DNA of 64,000 bases from Emticicia sp051209875 (GTDB taxonomy: Bacteria; Bacteroidota; Bacteroidia; Cytophagales; Spirosomataceae), in assembly GCF_051209875.1 (NCBI RefSeq), contig NZ_JBNTQY010000002.1, forward strand, positions 1-64,000, written 5' to 3'. The number at the start of each line of letters is the position of its first letter. Within the stretch, counting starts at the first letter, position 1. Under the pieces are notes generated by a model, which saw nothing but the letters and a program-made list of their open reading frames with translations, was not told the origin of the DNA and made no database searches. Both the position numbers and the translations under genes were made by a program. Below, piece by piece: positions 6,472-14,975 of this stretch.

Positions 6472-7302
6472 TTAGCTCAAAACAAGCTCATTACAGAACT
6501 TATAGGCGGTTTGGTTCATATCATTCAATGAGCCAAAAGGATTGCCAAAAATGCCGTTTTTTGACTGTTTTACATGGGTTGTGTAGTGGGTAATACCTTG
6601 GAATAAACCAAACGAATTATTTCCCAATGCTCGGCACTCCGTTTCTATCGAATTGTTGATTTGTGCAATAATATTACTTTTCCTTGTCGAAATATCCGTC
6701 CCTAATTTTTCTTCTTCTGTCATTCGAGTTAGACGTTCAACTAATGCTTTTTTTATGGAATCATCAACTTTTACTTGCTCAAAAGTTTCCATTTGTGTGA
6801 ATAGTTTTTTCCGCTGATTCATAAACATATCGAATGTTTTGCAAAGGTCGTCAATGCGTTGGCTGTTGTTTTTAGTGTGCATTACTTGTAATTGACGAAA
6901 GTTTTTTGAAAAACGATTCGAACAACGAACCATCATAGAACTATTACCAATGAAAAATCCTGTGCTACCATCAAAACTATTTCCAAGCATCAAATAATCT
7001 TTAAATTCATGCCCGCAAACTTGGATTGGTTCGGTACATTCTAAAAAAGCAAGTGTTTTCTTTCCTCCGTCAATGTCATAATAGTTCTTTATTGGGAAAC
7101 CTGTAATGTCATTTAGTTTTTCGGCAACTTCTATAAAACGGCTGTTTGGGGTGGGGGTGTAGCTTGATTTTTGGATACTTAATAAGTTATCAGAATTACC
7201 ACGAAATAAGCCTTTATAACCTGTAATTTTTAAGCCGTTTGCAAAAATTGGTCTTTCTTCAACTTCCCAATTGAGTATGTTGATTTGTTCTGTAACTTCC
7301 AT
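6472..7302 (-). CDS. DUF932/DUF945-type plasmid or phage protein
   Basis: 276 residues. The central part (GFFIGNSSMMVRCSNRFSK, then LQVMHTKNN) matches the conserved core of the DUF932 family, common on plasmids and phages and thought to interact with nucleic acid. The molecular function is unknown. The upstream leader carries the TATAAATTATTTG element shared with the two genes to its right. It belongs to the leftward backbone gene set with ssb. Confidence 0.75.
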   Translation of the reverse strand: MEVTEQINILNWEVEERPIFANGLKITGYKGLFRGNSDNLLSIQKSSYTPTPNSRFIEVAEKLNDITGFPIKNYYDIDGGKKTLAFLECTEPIQVCGHEFKDYLMLGNSFDGSTGFFIGNSSMMVRCSNRFSKNFRQLQVMHTKNNSQRIDDLCKTFDMFMNQRKKLFTQMETFEQVKVDDSIKKALVERLTRMTEEEKLGTDISTRKSNIIAQINNSIETECRALGNNSFGLFQGITHYTTHVKQSKNGIFGNPFGSLNDMNQTAYKFCNELVLS

Positions 7303-7380
7303 TTCAATTATTGTTTTTATAAATTATTTGATATTTGGTTGAACAACGCCCACCGATTAAATGGGCGTTGTTTGTAGGGT

Positions 7381-7782
7381 TTAGAGTGCAAAATTTACGA
7401 TTTGTTCCTCTAATTGTCGGAGGTGGTTTTTACCTGCTTTGACAAGTTTGTCCTCGATAAACTCTAATATTAGGCTAATGTGCTGAATTTCGAGTTCTGC
7501 TCCTGTGCCTGCATTTTTGATGGTCATTGTCAAGGCTTCGTTATTATAACCACTTGCAAACTTTTCGCACATTTCAACTCGTTCTTTAAATTTGTTGAAT
7601 CCCTCACGCATTCGGTTTCCCTGTTCCAACTTCTCAAAAACATCATTGGCAGTTTTTCTACTCACTAATTGCAAGGCATTGGGTTCGGGTTGAGTGATAA
7701 CCGTTACCTCGTTGGTTTCTTGGGCAACTTCTTCTACTTTGTCAGTTGGTTTGTCGTTCTCGATTTTTTTTGGATTTGTCAT
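7381..7782 (-). CDS. Hypothetical backbone protein with acidic, disordered N-terminus
   Basis: 133 residues. The first about 40 residues are charged and low in hydrophobics. The rest is helical, with FEKLEQGNRMREGFNKFKER and a C-terminal amphipathic segment. No family was recognised. Its leader is a near copy of the ssb leader, so the two are likely co-regulated although not in one operon. Confidence 0.65.
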   Translation of the reverse strand: MTNPKKIENDKPTDKVEEVAQETNEVTVITQPEPNALQLVSRKTANDVFEKLEQGNRMREGFNKFKERVEMCEKFASGYNNEALTMTIKNAGTGAELEIQHISLILEFIEDKLVKAGKNHLRQLEEQIVNFAL

Positions 7783-7880
7783 GTTTTTATAAATTATTTG
7801 AATTGATTAGCCAATTAAAGGGGGCTATTTCCCTGTTTGATTATATTATAAATTTACTGAAATATTTAATAAAAAACAAG
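7783..7880 (-). promoter_or_regulatory. Duplicated leader, copy A (upstream of 7381-7782)
   Basis: About 98 bp closely similar to 8355-8450. Shared parts, on the plus strand, are TATAAATTATTTGAATTGAT, then TAGCC and GGCTA arms (7808-7812 and 7823-7827) around AATTAAAGGG-type spacer, then CCCTGTTT and a final AAAAAACAAG. It reaches to the base before the start codon. It probably holds promoter and a structured 5' leader. Confidence 0.65.
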
Positions 7881-7916
7881 TTAAAATAAGTAATTTTTGA
7901 TAAAAAAGAGATTTAT

Positions 7917-8354
7917 TTAGAAAGGTAAATCGTCTTTATCAGCCTCAAAAACAACTTTTGCAGGTTCTTTCTTTGCCTTTTTATTACCTGTCGTTTTGGT
8001 TTGCTTCGACTCTTCATTTAAAATTTGTTCTCTGCGATACCCTAAAAACTCAATGCGTGAGGCTCTAATTTTGGTAGAATTACGTTCATAGCCTTGGTCG
8101 TCTGTCCAACGTTGAGTGCCTATTTTGCCTTCAAGATAAATACGGTCGCCTTTTTTAACGTAATGTTCTATTGCTGTGGCAAGATAATTCCACGCTTCAA
8201 TGCGATGCCATTCCGTTTGTTCGACCTTTTCACCTGCTTTGTTCGTGTAGCTTTCATTTGTAGCAATACTTAATGATACAACTTTTGAGCCGCTTTCAAG
8301 TGTTTTGATTTCGGGGACGTTTCCAACATTTCCAATTAAAACTGCTTTGTTCAT
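7917..8354 (-). CDS. ssb: Single-stranded DNA-binding protein
   Basis: 145 residues. The OB-fold occupies residues 1-110, with MNKAVLIGNVG at the start, the EWHRIEAW strand and YLEGKIGTQRW. A basic linker leads to the acidic tip DKDDLPF that recruits DNA-processing partners. Length and motifs are typical of plasmid-borne SSB. It sits in the backbone next to replication genes and is preceded by a leader duplicated in front of the 7782 gene. Confidence 0.95.
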   Translation of the reverse strand: MNKAVLIGNVGNVPEIKTLESGSKVVSLSIATNESYTNKAGEKVEQTEWHRIEAWNYLATAIEHYVKKGDRIYLEGKIGTQRWTDDQGYERNSTKIRASRIEFLGYRREQILNEESKQTKTTGNKKAKKEPAKVVFEADKDDLPF

Positions 8355-8450
8355 TTCTTATAAATTATTTGAATTGATAGCCAATTTTAGGGGGCTAATT
8401 CCCTGTTTCATTATGGTATAAAATTACGAAAAATATAAATAAAAAACAAG
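8355..8450 (-). promoter_or_regulatory. Duplicated leader, copy B (upstream of ssb)
   Basis: About 96 bp homologous to 7783-7880, including the TATAAATTATTTG element, TAGCC/GGCTA arms (8378-8382 and 8393-8397), CCCTGTTT and the terminal AAAAAACAAG. The conservation over the whole non-coding stretch, with flanking genes unrelated, implies a selected regulatory leader or recent duplication. Confidence 0.65.
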
Positions 8451-8519
8451 TTTATTTAAGTATTTTTTAATACTTATAACTTTTTTTTCTTGGTTTGATA
8501 AGAATACACTTTTCTAATT

Positions 8520-8670
8520 ATAGTCAAATGCAAAGCCTGAGTAGGGGAGGTGTTGCAGCAAAAGTTTGCTAAACAAATTTTTCGCTTTGAGCGGAAAATT
8601 AGGGTGCTTTTAGCACAAGCAAAGCGTTGCTGAAAGGATTAGCAAAGGACTTTTGCGTTGAGAAAAGCAT
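8520..8670. other. GC-richer non-coding stretch with several small hairpins
   Basis: Within the 590-bp gap between ssb and the IS element, this part is richer in G and C and carries short perfect inverted repeats: CGCTTTGAGCG, GTGCTTTTAGCAC and GCAAAGCGTTGC. No convincing ORF crosses it. It could be a structured RNA, a single-strand origin or a transfer-related site. The rest of the gap (8451-8519, 8671-8920) shows nothing recognisable. Confidence 0.35.
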
Positions 8671-8946
8671 CAAATGGTAATGCTATAAATTTTTTTTATT
8701 GCCTGTCCATAGAATCTAATCTTATGACGGTTAATGTGTCGAGTGTAAGTGTATATAAATGAGACACTAATTCATTAAGAGAAGTGTTTTTTGACTTAGG
8801 CCGAATAACGTATGTTGGGTGATTTAGTGTCGCAGAATCGACAGGTAAATAAAGTAGGTGAATATTATATCTTATATTTAACATAAGATAAATTATATAA
8901 CAAAACATATGCTACTAAATTGACTTGACATATATGACTTAAATAT

Positions 8947-9333
8947 ATGATAATCAAGGACTTACAAAGAAATAAAAAAAATCGTAACTTCATACCCTAC
9001 TTACAAAAAGTAGTAGAAAGTTACCGTGCTGGACTGGTCTCTTCTACTGAATTGAAGACTGGTTTACAGATGGATTTTAAGCGTGTTCGACATCTGAACA
9101 GATGGTATTTTAAGCATCGAATTTTACCCCTTCTTAAATCTAAAAAAACTAAGAAAATGAAATCAGACATTGCACGAATCAAAGAACTTGAAGCAAAAAT
9201 CAAGTTGCTTGAAAAAGAAAAAGAATTCTTCCAATTGAAGGCTGTTGCGTGGGAAACTTTAGTCGATGTGGCCGAAGAAACGATGAATATTTCCATCAAA
9301 AAAAAGTTCGCACCCAAACAGTTGAAAAGCTAA
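8947..9333 (+). CDS. IS3-family transposase OrfA
   Basis: 128 residues. The N-terminal part is helical and HTH-like (residues 14-60). The C-terminal leucine-zipper stretch (ARIKELEAKIKLLEKEKEFF) is typical of IS3 OrfA multimerisation. A run of eight A followed by G at 9298-9306 lies in the overlap with orfB, a standard slippery site for the -1 frameshift that makes OrfAB. OrfB lies in the -1 frame, as expected. Confidence 0.85.
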   Translation: MIIKDLQRNKKNRNFIPYLQKVVESYRAGLVSSTELKTGLQMDFKRVRHLNRWYFKHRILPLLKSKKTKKMKSDIARIKELEAKIKLLEKEKEFFQLKAVAWETLVDVAEETMNISIKKKFAPKQLKS

Positions 9334-10258
9334 CTTGTCGTTACCCATTGCTGGGTATGAGTTTGCTCTGTTCGTTGTTTGAGTTTAGTCGTCAGGCTTG
9401 GTATGCGGCTATCAAGCAGAAAGAAAAGGTTTCGTTTGAATTTGATGCTGTTTTGGCTGAAATCTTGGCTATTCGTAAGCGAATACCTGGTATTGGCACG
9501 GCTAAATTGTATGAGCTTTTAAAGCCTTTTCTGTCGTCTCATTTCATTAAAATGGGTCGAGATAAGATACATTATTTACTAAAAAAAGAGGGTTTATTGG
9601 TCAAAAGGAAAGGTCGTAGAGTGGTTACAACCAATTCTGACCACTGCTTGAAAAAGTATCCAAATTTAGTAAAAGATATTATTCCAACAGAAACTGAAGT
9701 GTTGTGGGTATCCGAGATGACGGGGACGCCCAGTCTTATCTCTCGTGTGGTCGTGGCTTTGCTTATTTATCATTGATTATGGACGCTTTTTCTTGAAAAA
9801 TTGTTGGTTGGAGTCTACAAAAAAAGTTGGATGCTAAAGGTCCTGTTTTAGCACTAAAAATGGCGTTACTGTCCCGCACTAAAGCCACACAATTAATCCA
9901 CCATTCTGATAGAGGTGTACAGTACTGCTCGTGGGCAAATGTGGATTTATTGAGGGATGCAAATGTGAAAATTAGTATGTGTTCAGCGGCCGAACCCAAT
10001 GAAAATTCGATGGCTGAACGCCTGAATCGTACTTTAAAAGAGGATTTTAATGTGAAGGGATTTATATCTTTTTGTGAGGCTTTGGAGGAAATTGAAAAAG
10101 TAATCAAGACTTATAATGATTACCGACCCCATGCCTCATTAGATTATCGAACACCTAAGCAGGCTCATCAATCTATTGGTAGTCAAAGACTTAGGTGGTA
10201 TCCGTATAAAAAAATAAGGTTTTCTAATGTGATTAGAAAACCTGTAAATTCGGCTTAA
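9249..10258 (+). pseudogene. IS3-family transposase OrfB, inactivated
   Basis: The rve-type integrase core is split. The first part reads to the stop at 9776. The expected continuation (GRGFAYLSLIMDAFS) is in another frame, and there a TGA at 9794-9796 replaces the usual Arg codon before KIVGW. The second part (9827-10258) holds HHSDRGVQY with the second catalytic Asp and ENSMAERLNRTLKEDF with the Glu. The first catalytic region reads WVSEMTG where WVSDITY is normal, so the first Asp seems lost as well. Confidence 0.85.
10217..10243. repeat. Perfect 12-bp-arm hairpin at the 3' end of orfB
   Basis: AGGTTTTCTAAT and ATTAGAAAACCT pair perfectly around GTG. It lies inside the last codons of orfB, 24 bp before the right inverted repeat region. 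It could stop read-through transcription or play a part in IS end function. Confidence 0.5.
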
Positions 10259-10403
10259 ACCGAAACTGTCAAGCTATCCTCGTAGCATACGAAATTTAAG
10301 GAAATGAAAAGTACAAAAGTTTATAATGAATATTTAAGTAATAAAACTATGCAGATTATTAAGAAGCAACTTGATAATTGTCTTATACGGATTAAGATTG
10401 ATT

Positions 10404-10679
10404 CTAAAGGTTTAGCTGTTTCTTTAAAACTTCAACCTGAAACTGAAGGGCTGCCAATTTTTCAGAGTCTGAAATGCCCATCGAAGACTCATAAACCGAC
10501 GTAACATCTGTGTTCTCGCTAATACCAATCATAATTATTTGGTTACAATTTTTGACTATATAATCCAAATCAATTTGAAAATTTTTAAATTCTTTTTGAC
10601 TTACAGGATCCACTGTTGACACATTTTGATTTGGATTTTGAGTAAATTCCTTTTCAATTACTGATTTGTTGGTTTTCAT
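10404..10679 (-). CDS. Hypothetical small protein
   Basis: 91 residues, Asn/Gln/Lys-rich N-terminus, then a predicted beta-helix mix (YIVKNCNQIIMIGISEN) and a C-terminal coiled segment (LAALQFQVEVLKKQLNL). No family recognised. An overlapping plus-strand ORF (10304-10504) is an alternative reading of part of this DNA. This frame was preferred for its length and more protein-like sequence. The 373-bp stretch between its start and the next gene (10680-11052) is very AT-rich and shows no other feature. Confidence 0.45.
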   Translation of the reverse strand: MKTNKSVIEKEFTQNPNQNVSTVDPVSQKEFKNFQIDLDYIVKNCNQIIMIGISENTDVTSVYESSMGISDSEKLAALQFQVEVLKKQLNL

Positions 10680-11052
10680 GTTTAAATTGTTTTTAGATCC
10701 AAAGCTTCCTGATGAAGTTAAATTATAAAAAAGAAGTTGACAATACTTTAATTTTTTTCTTATTCCTAAATGATTAAACGAAAACTAAAAAACTTACTCG
10801 AAAAGCCTACCTATTTTTGAAATACTAATTTATAGATTTCGTTTGATCTTTTTTCAATATTTTGTTTGAATAACCACGAATCAAGTGGGTGGATTATTGT
10901 GTGGATTTAATGCATGGATTGTACCGCTATTTTTAAAACTAAATCTGGATATTAGGCATGCAATGTTTATAGATAAACATTATTTGAAATAATTCTTAAA
11001 AAAAAACTCTTATGTTGCAAAATAAAGTATTGTGAAAGTTGCCAAGTATAAC

Positions 11053-11811
11053 TTATTTATCTTTTATCAAAAACTTACTCGGAAATAGCCTCCTGATATA
11101 CATTTTATAAATTTTTTGGACATTCCAAGCAAAACGTCTGTATCTACTACGATTTTGTGATGAAATAGTAGAACTTAAGTGCCCATTATGTGAGCCTTCT
11201 TCAACTAATGAAGGATAAGCCCAATACATTTTAATTACATTTCTCGCAATAAGCTCATCATGCCACCAATCAACAACTTTATTGCATTTGTTTACTTTTA
11301 GGTCATTAAGAATATTTAAAGCTCCTTTTCTATCAATGAGGTAAGCTCCAGTCTGTCTGCATTTGGAGGCTTGATATAAATATTTGCCTTTTACTATATC
11401 CCAAAAAGAAGGTTGTAGAAATGAGGTATTTTCTAATGAGATGATAAATCCTTTCTCAAGGGTTTCCATTTCCTTGAGAACTTTTTTTAATTTTTCTGTG
11501 AAATTCCCTAAAAAGAAAGGATCATTTTCAAAGATTAAGCCATATTCTAGATTTTCAGCCAGAATTCTTTCCAGTGCATAAATATGATTCAATGTACAAG
11601 AAACTACACCAACTGACAATTTAGATTTAATGTTCGAGACAAAATATTTACCAAGAACATCGTCGTTCAAATAAATAGGGTCTCCATTGGTAACAAACTC
11701 AAAAGACATGTCATTTTTAGCAAATAACTCAATAATCCTTTTTTCATGGTACTCATATCCCTTGAGTGCATGAATTACAAATATTCCCTTTTTAAATAAA
11801 CTTTCAATCAT
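11053..11811 (-). CDS. Glycosyltransferase family 25 protein
   Basis: 252 residues. The sequence opens with IFVIHALKGYEYHEKRI and contains SVGVVSCTLNHIYALERIL and YGLIFENDP, which align with GT25 motifs (the usual E-D-D is E-N-D here). GT25 enzymes add hexoses to lipooligosaccharide or other surface glycans. The C-terminal about 40 residues are basic (RYRRF, IRRLFPSKF), suggesting membrane association. It lies 112 bp from a methyltransferase gene in the same orientation, perhaps both for surface glycan work. Confidence 0.75.
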   Translation of the reverse strand: MIESLFKKGIFVIHALKGYEYHEKRIIELFAKNDMSFEFVTNGDPIYLNDDVLGKYFVSNIKSKLSVGVVSCTLNHIYALERILAENLEYGLIFENDPFFLGNFTEKLKKVLKEMETLEKGFIISLENTSFLQPSFWDIVKGKYLYQASKCRQTGAYLIDRKGALNILNDLKVNKCNKVVDWWHDELIARNVIKMYWAYPSLVEEGSHNGHLSSTISSQNRSRYRRFAWNVQKIYKMYIRRLFPSKFLIKDK

Positions 11812-11922
11812 AATGCGGTTTTGGTCTTAAATCTGAAAAAATATATTGTTTATTTTCATGGCTAATCAAGTTGATTGTGGTTTACCAATATTGTGAGTTG
11901 TAAGAGTGATTTAAAGAATTTT

Positions 11923-12516
11923 TTACGAACCACTAATCACAATGACGCAATGTTTATTTTTTGAATTTTGAACAACCGTTTCATCAATAATTCTAAAACC
12001 AGACCCTATTATTTGCTTATAAATATCAAATGTGTATTCATTCTGAATCAAACTGACAATAAATATCCCATTTGAGTCTAAAAACATTCTGTAAATTTTT
12101 AAAATAATATCTGCACTTGGCGTGTAATAAATTGTTTCATTGAAAATGATAATATCATATTGAGTTCGTGTGCTGAACTCCATCATATCAGCAACCTCAA
12201 ATTGGGTATTATTCCTTTTACTAATTTCATTTTCTTGGGCAAGATTAATGGCTATACTTGAAATATCAATGCCTAAATAGCTATCATAATTCAAATGATT
12301 GATACTGTTAAGAAGTTTACCGCTTCCACAACCAACATCAAGGATTTTAGCGTTTGGTTTAAGATGTTGGATGTAAGTTGAGATAACATTATTTCTTATC
12401 AGGGTAGCTGAATTATTGTTCTCTCCTCTATTGCTTGCATAGAAATAGTCCCACTTATCAAGCGGTTTATTAAGGATTTTTCTTCTGATAAAAGACTTAA
12501 TTTTTTTATTAAACAT
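11923..12516 (-). CDS. Class I SAM-dependent methyltransferase
   Basis: 197 residues. Motif I is ILDVGCGSGKLL (about residues 58-69), followed by YLGIDIS as the acidic second strand and FEVADM, with IIFNETIYY as motif IV. This is the Rossmann fold of class I methyltransferases. The basic N-terminus (KKIKSFIRRKIL) may contact a membrane or glycan carrier. The substrate is unknown. Neighbouring GT25 suggests cell-surface glycan modification. Confidence 0.8.
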   Translation of the reverse strand: MFNKKIKSFIRRKILNKPLDKWDYFYASNRGENNNSATLIRNNVISTYIQHLKPNAKILDVGCGSGKLLNSINHLNYDSYLGIDISSIAINLAQENEISKRNNTQFEVADMMEFSTRTQYDIIIFNETIYYTPSADIILKIYRMFLDSNGIFIVSLIQNEYTFDIYKQIIGSGFRIIDETVVQNSKNKHCVIVISGS

Positions 12517-12590
12517 TCTGTTTGATTCTCTTCTGATATAAATCTACCTTCAATCGGTATTTAGTCAATCAAAATGAGGTAGATTAAACT

Positions 12591-13853
12591 TTAGTTTTGA
12601 ATTATGTAAACCAATATCCCAGCAAAATAACCTAATAGGGCTAGTAAAGAAATGCGACGTAAATACCAAAAAAATGGAATACTTTCAATACCCATAGCTG
12701 CAACACCTGCAGCTGAGCCAATGATTAAAGTACTACCACCAGTACCAGCACAATAAGCGAGTAAATCCCAAAATGAATGGTCGGTTGGAAAATTAGCTAA
12801 TGGGTACATTCCGATGGCGGCAGCTACTAACGGGACATTATCAATAATTGAGGATAATAAACCAATAAGTGTTACTAGCGATGTTTCATTTTGGATCTTG
12901 CCATCAAGCCACGACGCTAACGAACCTAAAACACCAACTGTTTGTAAGCTCAATACAGCTAAGAGGATTCCCACAAAGAAAAGCAGACTTGGTAAGTCCA
13001 TTTTGGTTAAAGCAGTCATGATTGAAAATTTTGCTTTATACTCTTCTTCTTTATTTTTAAGGAGTAATTCGGTAATGAGCCATAAAACTCCTAGAACTAA
13101 CAACATACCAACAAAAGGCGGAAGATGAGTAAAATACTTAAAAACTGGTACAAATACCAAACCACCAATTCCAATTAAAAGTATCAATCTTCTTTCAAAC
13201 TCACTATTCTTTCCTTTATTATCCTCTAATGATTGAGGTGGTAATTTGCCTTTTATTTGAAAACTCATGATAAGTGTTGGTACAATTAAGCAAACTAAAC
13301 TTGGTAAAAATAGACTGGTCATTACGTGAGTTGCAGATAATTGTCCACCAATCCAGAGCATTGTAGTTGTTACATCACCCATTGGAGACCATGCACCGCC
13401 AGCATTAGCCGCAATGACCACCAAACCCACATACATTAAGCGGGTATTTCGGATTTCTACCATCTTTTTAAGCAATGTTACCATCACAATTGTGGTGGTC
13501 AAATTGTCTAAAATAGCCGACAGAATGAATGTAATGACAGCAATTATCCAAAGCAGAGTACGTTTATTAGTAGTGGTGATTTTACTTGTAATTATGTCAA
13601 ATCCGTGATAAGTATCAACCAATTCAACAATTGTCATTGCACCCATTAAGAAAAATACAATTCCTGCAATTTCGCCCACATGGTGCATTAATTCTTCATT
13701 TACGAGATGTTTATCCTCAATAATAATTGAAACGAGAGTCCAACTTAATGCTCCTGTGAGCAATGCTGATGAAGATTTATTGATACTTATGGAATGTTCA
13801 AGAACAATCCCAAGATAACCAACTACAAAAACAATAATAAGTAATATAAGCAT
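12591..13853 (-). CDS. nhaD: NhaD-type Na+/H+ antiporter
   Basis: 420 residues with about 11-12 membrane spans. The half-membrane motifs ILDNLTTTIVMVTLL and ANAGGAWSPMGDVTTTMLW, and the repeat partner SIIDNVPLVAAA, are typical of the NhaD/ArsB ion transporter superfamily. It exchanges internal Na+ or Li+ for external H+. It is the last gene of a leftward group after a polysaccharide deacetylase and a coiled-coil membrane protein. It is 120 bp downstream of the latter. Confidence 0.9.
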   Translation of the reverse strand: MLILLIIVFVVGYLGIVLEHSISINKSSSALLTGALSWTLVSIIIEDKHLVNEELMHHVGEIAGIVFFLMGAMTIVELVDTYHGFDIITSKITTTNKRTLLWIIAVITFILSAILDNLTTTIVMVTLLKKMVEIRNTRLMYVGLVVIAANAGGAWSPMGDVTTTMLWIGGQLSATHVMTSLFLPSLVCLIVPTLIMSFQIKGKLPPQSLEDNKGKNSEFERRLILLIGIGGLVFVPVFKYFTHLPPFVGMLLVLGVLWLITELLLKNKEEEYKAKFSIMTALTKMDLPSLLFFVGILLAVLSLQTVGVLGSLASWLDGKIQNETSLVTLIGLLSSIIDNVPLVAAAIGMYPLANFPTDHSFWDLLAYCAGTGGSTLIIGSAAGVAAMGIESIPFFWYLRRISLLALLGYFAGILVYIIQN

Positions 13854-13973
13854 TTTTAAATAAAATTAAAAACAATGGCGAGTATAACCCGCCATGTTCG
13901 ATAATAAACCAATTTGGTTGTTGAAATTTAACCGAACAAAGGTCTGAAACAAATCTTAAAAACTGCTGAAACC

Positions 13974-14888
13974 TTAGATTAGTCTGAATTGTACTGTTCC
14001 TACGTAAGTATCTTCAGTATAAATATCAATAAAATAGTAACCAGCTTTCAATTTATCTTCAACATCGTATTTGATTGTAACGCGTTTAGGTAAAGATGAA
14101 AAATCTACTTTTTGTGTCATTTGAGCGGTTGTCTTTACAACTTTTCCTGATTTGAGTTTTACTTCAATATCAATATTGTCGGCATCTTTTATGGGATTAG
14201 AATTTTGATTTTTAATACTTACAAATACTGTTTGTGTTCCATTTATATCTATGTCTTCTGGAACGTCAAATGATATTTCAATTTGTCTTGAACGTCTTGA
14301 TTTTACAGTCAACTTATTATTCTTTCGTAACACTTCAACTCTAAAACTACCAGCTGAAAGTAGTGGTTTGATAGTAGCTGACTCTGGTCCTGGTACTTGA
14401 CCTTTTAGCGTTTCATTTTCTTCTGCAAGCCGAGCATTTTGTTCTTTTAAACTATTATTTTCACTTAATAATTTTTGATTGATATCATTTATTTTATCCA
14501 ATTGACTTTGCAACTGGTTCTTTAGAGAAATAAGTTCGCTTATCTGTTTTTTCAAAGAAACTACATTTTGAGCATCCTTTTTGTACTTAAAAATGATTTT
14601 GTCTTTTTGAGCCAATGTTTGACTCAACTGGTCATTATTAGACGCCAACAAGTTTTTTTGAGCAATACTACTTTCAAGTTGTGAAGCTAATTCTGTTAAG
14701 TCTTTATCAAGTCTGTTTTTAACGACCATCAAAGAATCTTGCTTTATTTTTAACTGATTTTTTTCTGTTTGAAGATTGCCACTTTTATTCCAGAAATATC
14801 CAATTCCAAAAAGTAATAAAAAAAGTATGATAGTAGCACCAAACGCATATGCTTTGGTTTCTTCTTCGGTTAATCCATTTTTTTTCAT
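13974..14888 (-). CDS. Membrane-anchored coiled-coil protein with conserved C-terminal beta domain (copy 1)
   Basis: 304 residues from the ATG at 14888. A longer reading would need a TTG at 14921. There is one membrane span near residues 15-33, then a long coiled coil (about 40-180, beginning DSLMVVKNRLDKDLTEL), then a domain of about 120 residues starting FRVEVLRKNNKLTVKSRRSR and ending YVGTVQFRLI. The same architecture and matching segments occur at 35587-36540. No characterised family was recognised. It lies just upstream of nhaD in the same orientation. A periplasmic or cytoplasmic sensing or scaffolding role for the adjacent transporter is inferred. Confidence 0.7.
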   Translation of the reverse strand: MKKNGLTEEETKAYAFGATIILFLLLFGIGYFWNKSGNLQTEKNQLKIKQDSLMVVKNRLDKDLTELASQLESSIAQKNLLASNNDQLSQTLAQKDKIIFKYKKDAQNVVSLKKQISELISLKNQLQSQLDKINDINQKLLSENNSLKEQNARLAEENETLKGQVPGPESATIKPLLSAGSFRVEVLRKNNKLTVKSRRSRQIEISFDVPEDIDINGTQTVFVSIKNQNSNPIKDADNIDIEVKLKSGKVVKTTAQMTQKVDFSSLPKRVTIKYDVEDKLKAGYYFIDIYTEDTYVGTVQFRLI

Positions 14889-14975
14889 ATTGTTTAGTTT
14901 TTTAACAAAATTAGATGTCAATATTGAAGATTAGCTGAATGAAATATAAAATACTACTGAAAATGAGCATTAAAA

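Larger units (their letters stand above)
8921..10276 (+). mobile_element. IS3-family insertion sequence, decayed
   Basis: Overlapping orfA and orfB, with candidate terminal inverted repeats: TGACTTGACA at 8921-8930 against TGTCAAGCTA at 10267-10276 (8 of 10 match when inverted, with further TTAA similarity inside). No matching 3-bp target duplication was found. orfB carries a frameshift and a stop codon, so the element cannot make active transposase. It marks the boundary between the replication backbone and the cargo. Confidence 0.75.

Noticed and set aside
8696..8908. Minus-strand 70-codon ORF upstream of the IS element
   Set aside because: No recognisable motif and poor codon character. 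It looks like chance in AT-rich DNA.
10304..10504. Plus-strand 66-codon ORF after the IS element
   Set aside because: It overlaps the more protein-like minus-strand ORF at 10404-10679, has a low-complexity Lys/Ile-rich start, and no recognisable family. It might be a remnant.
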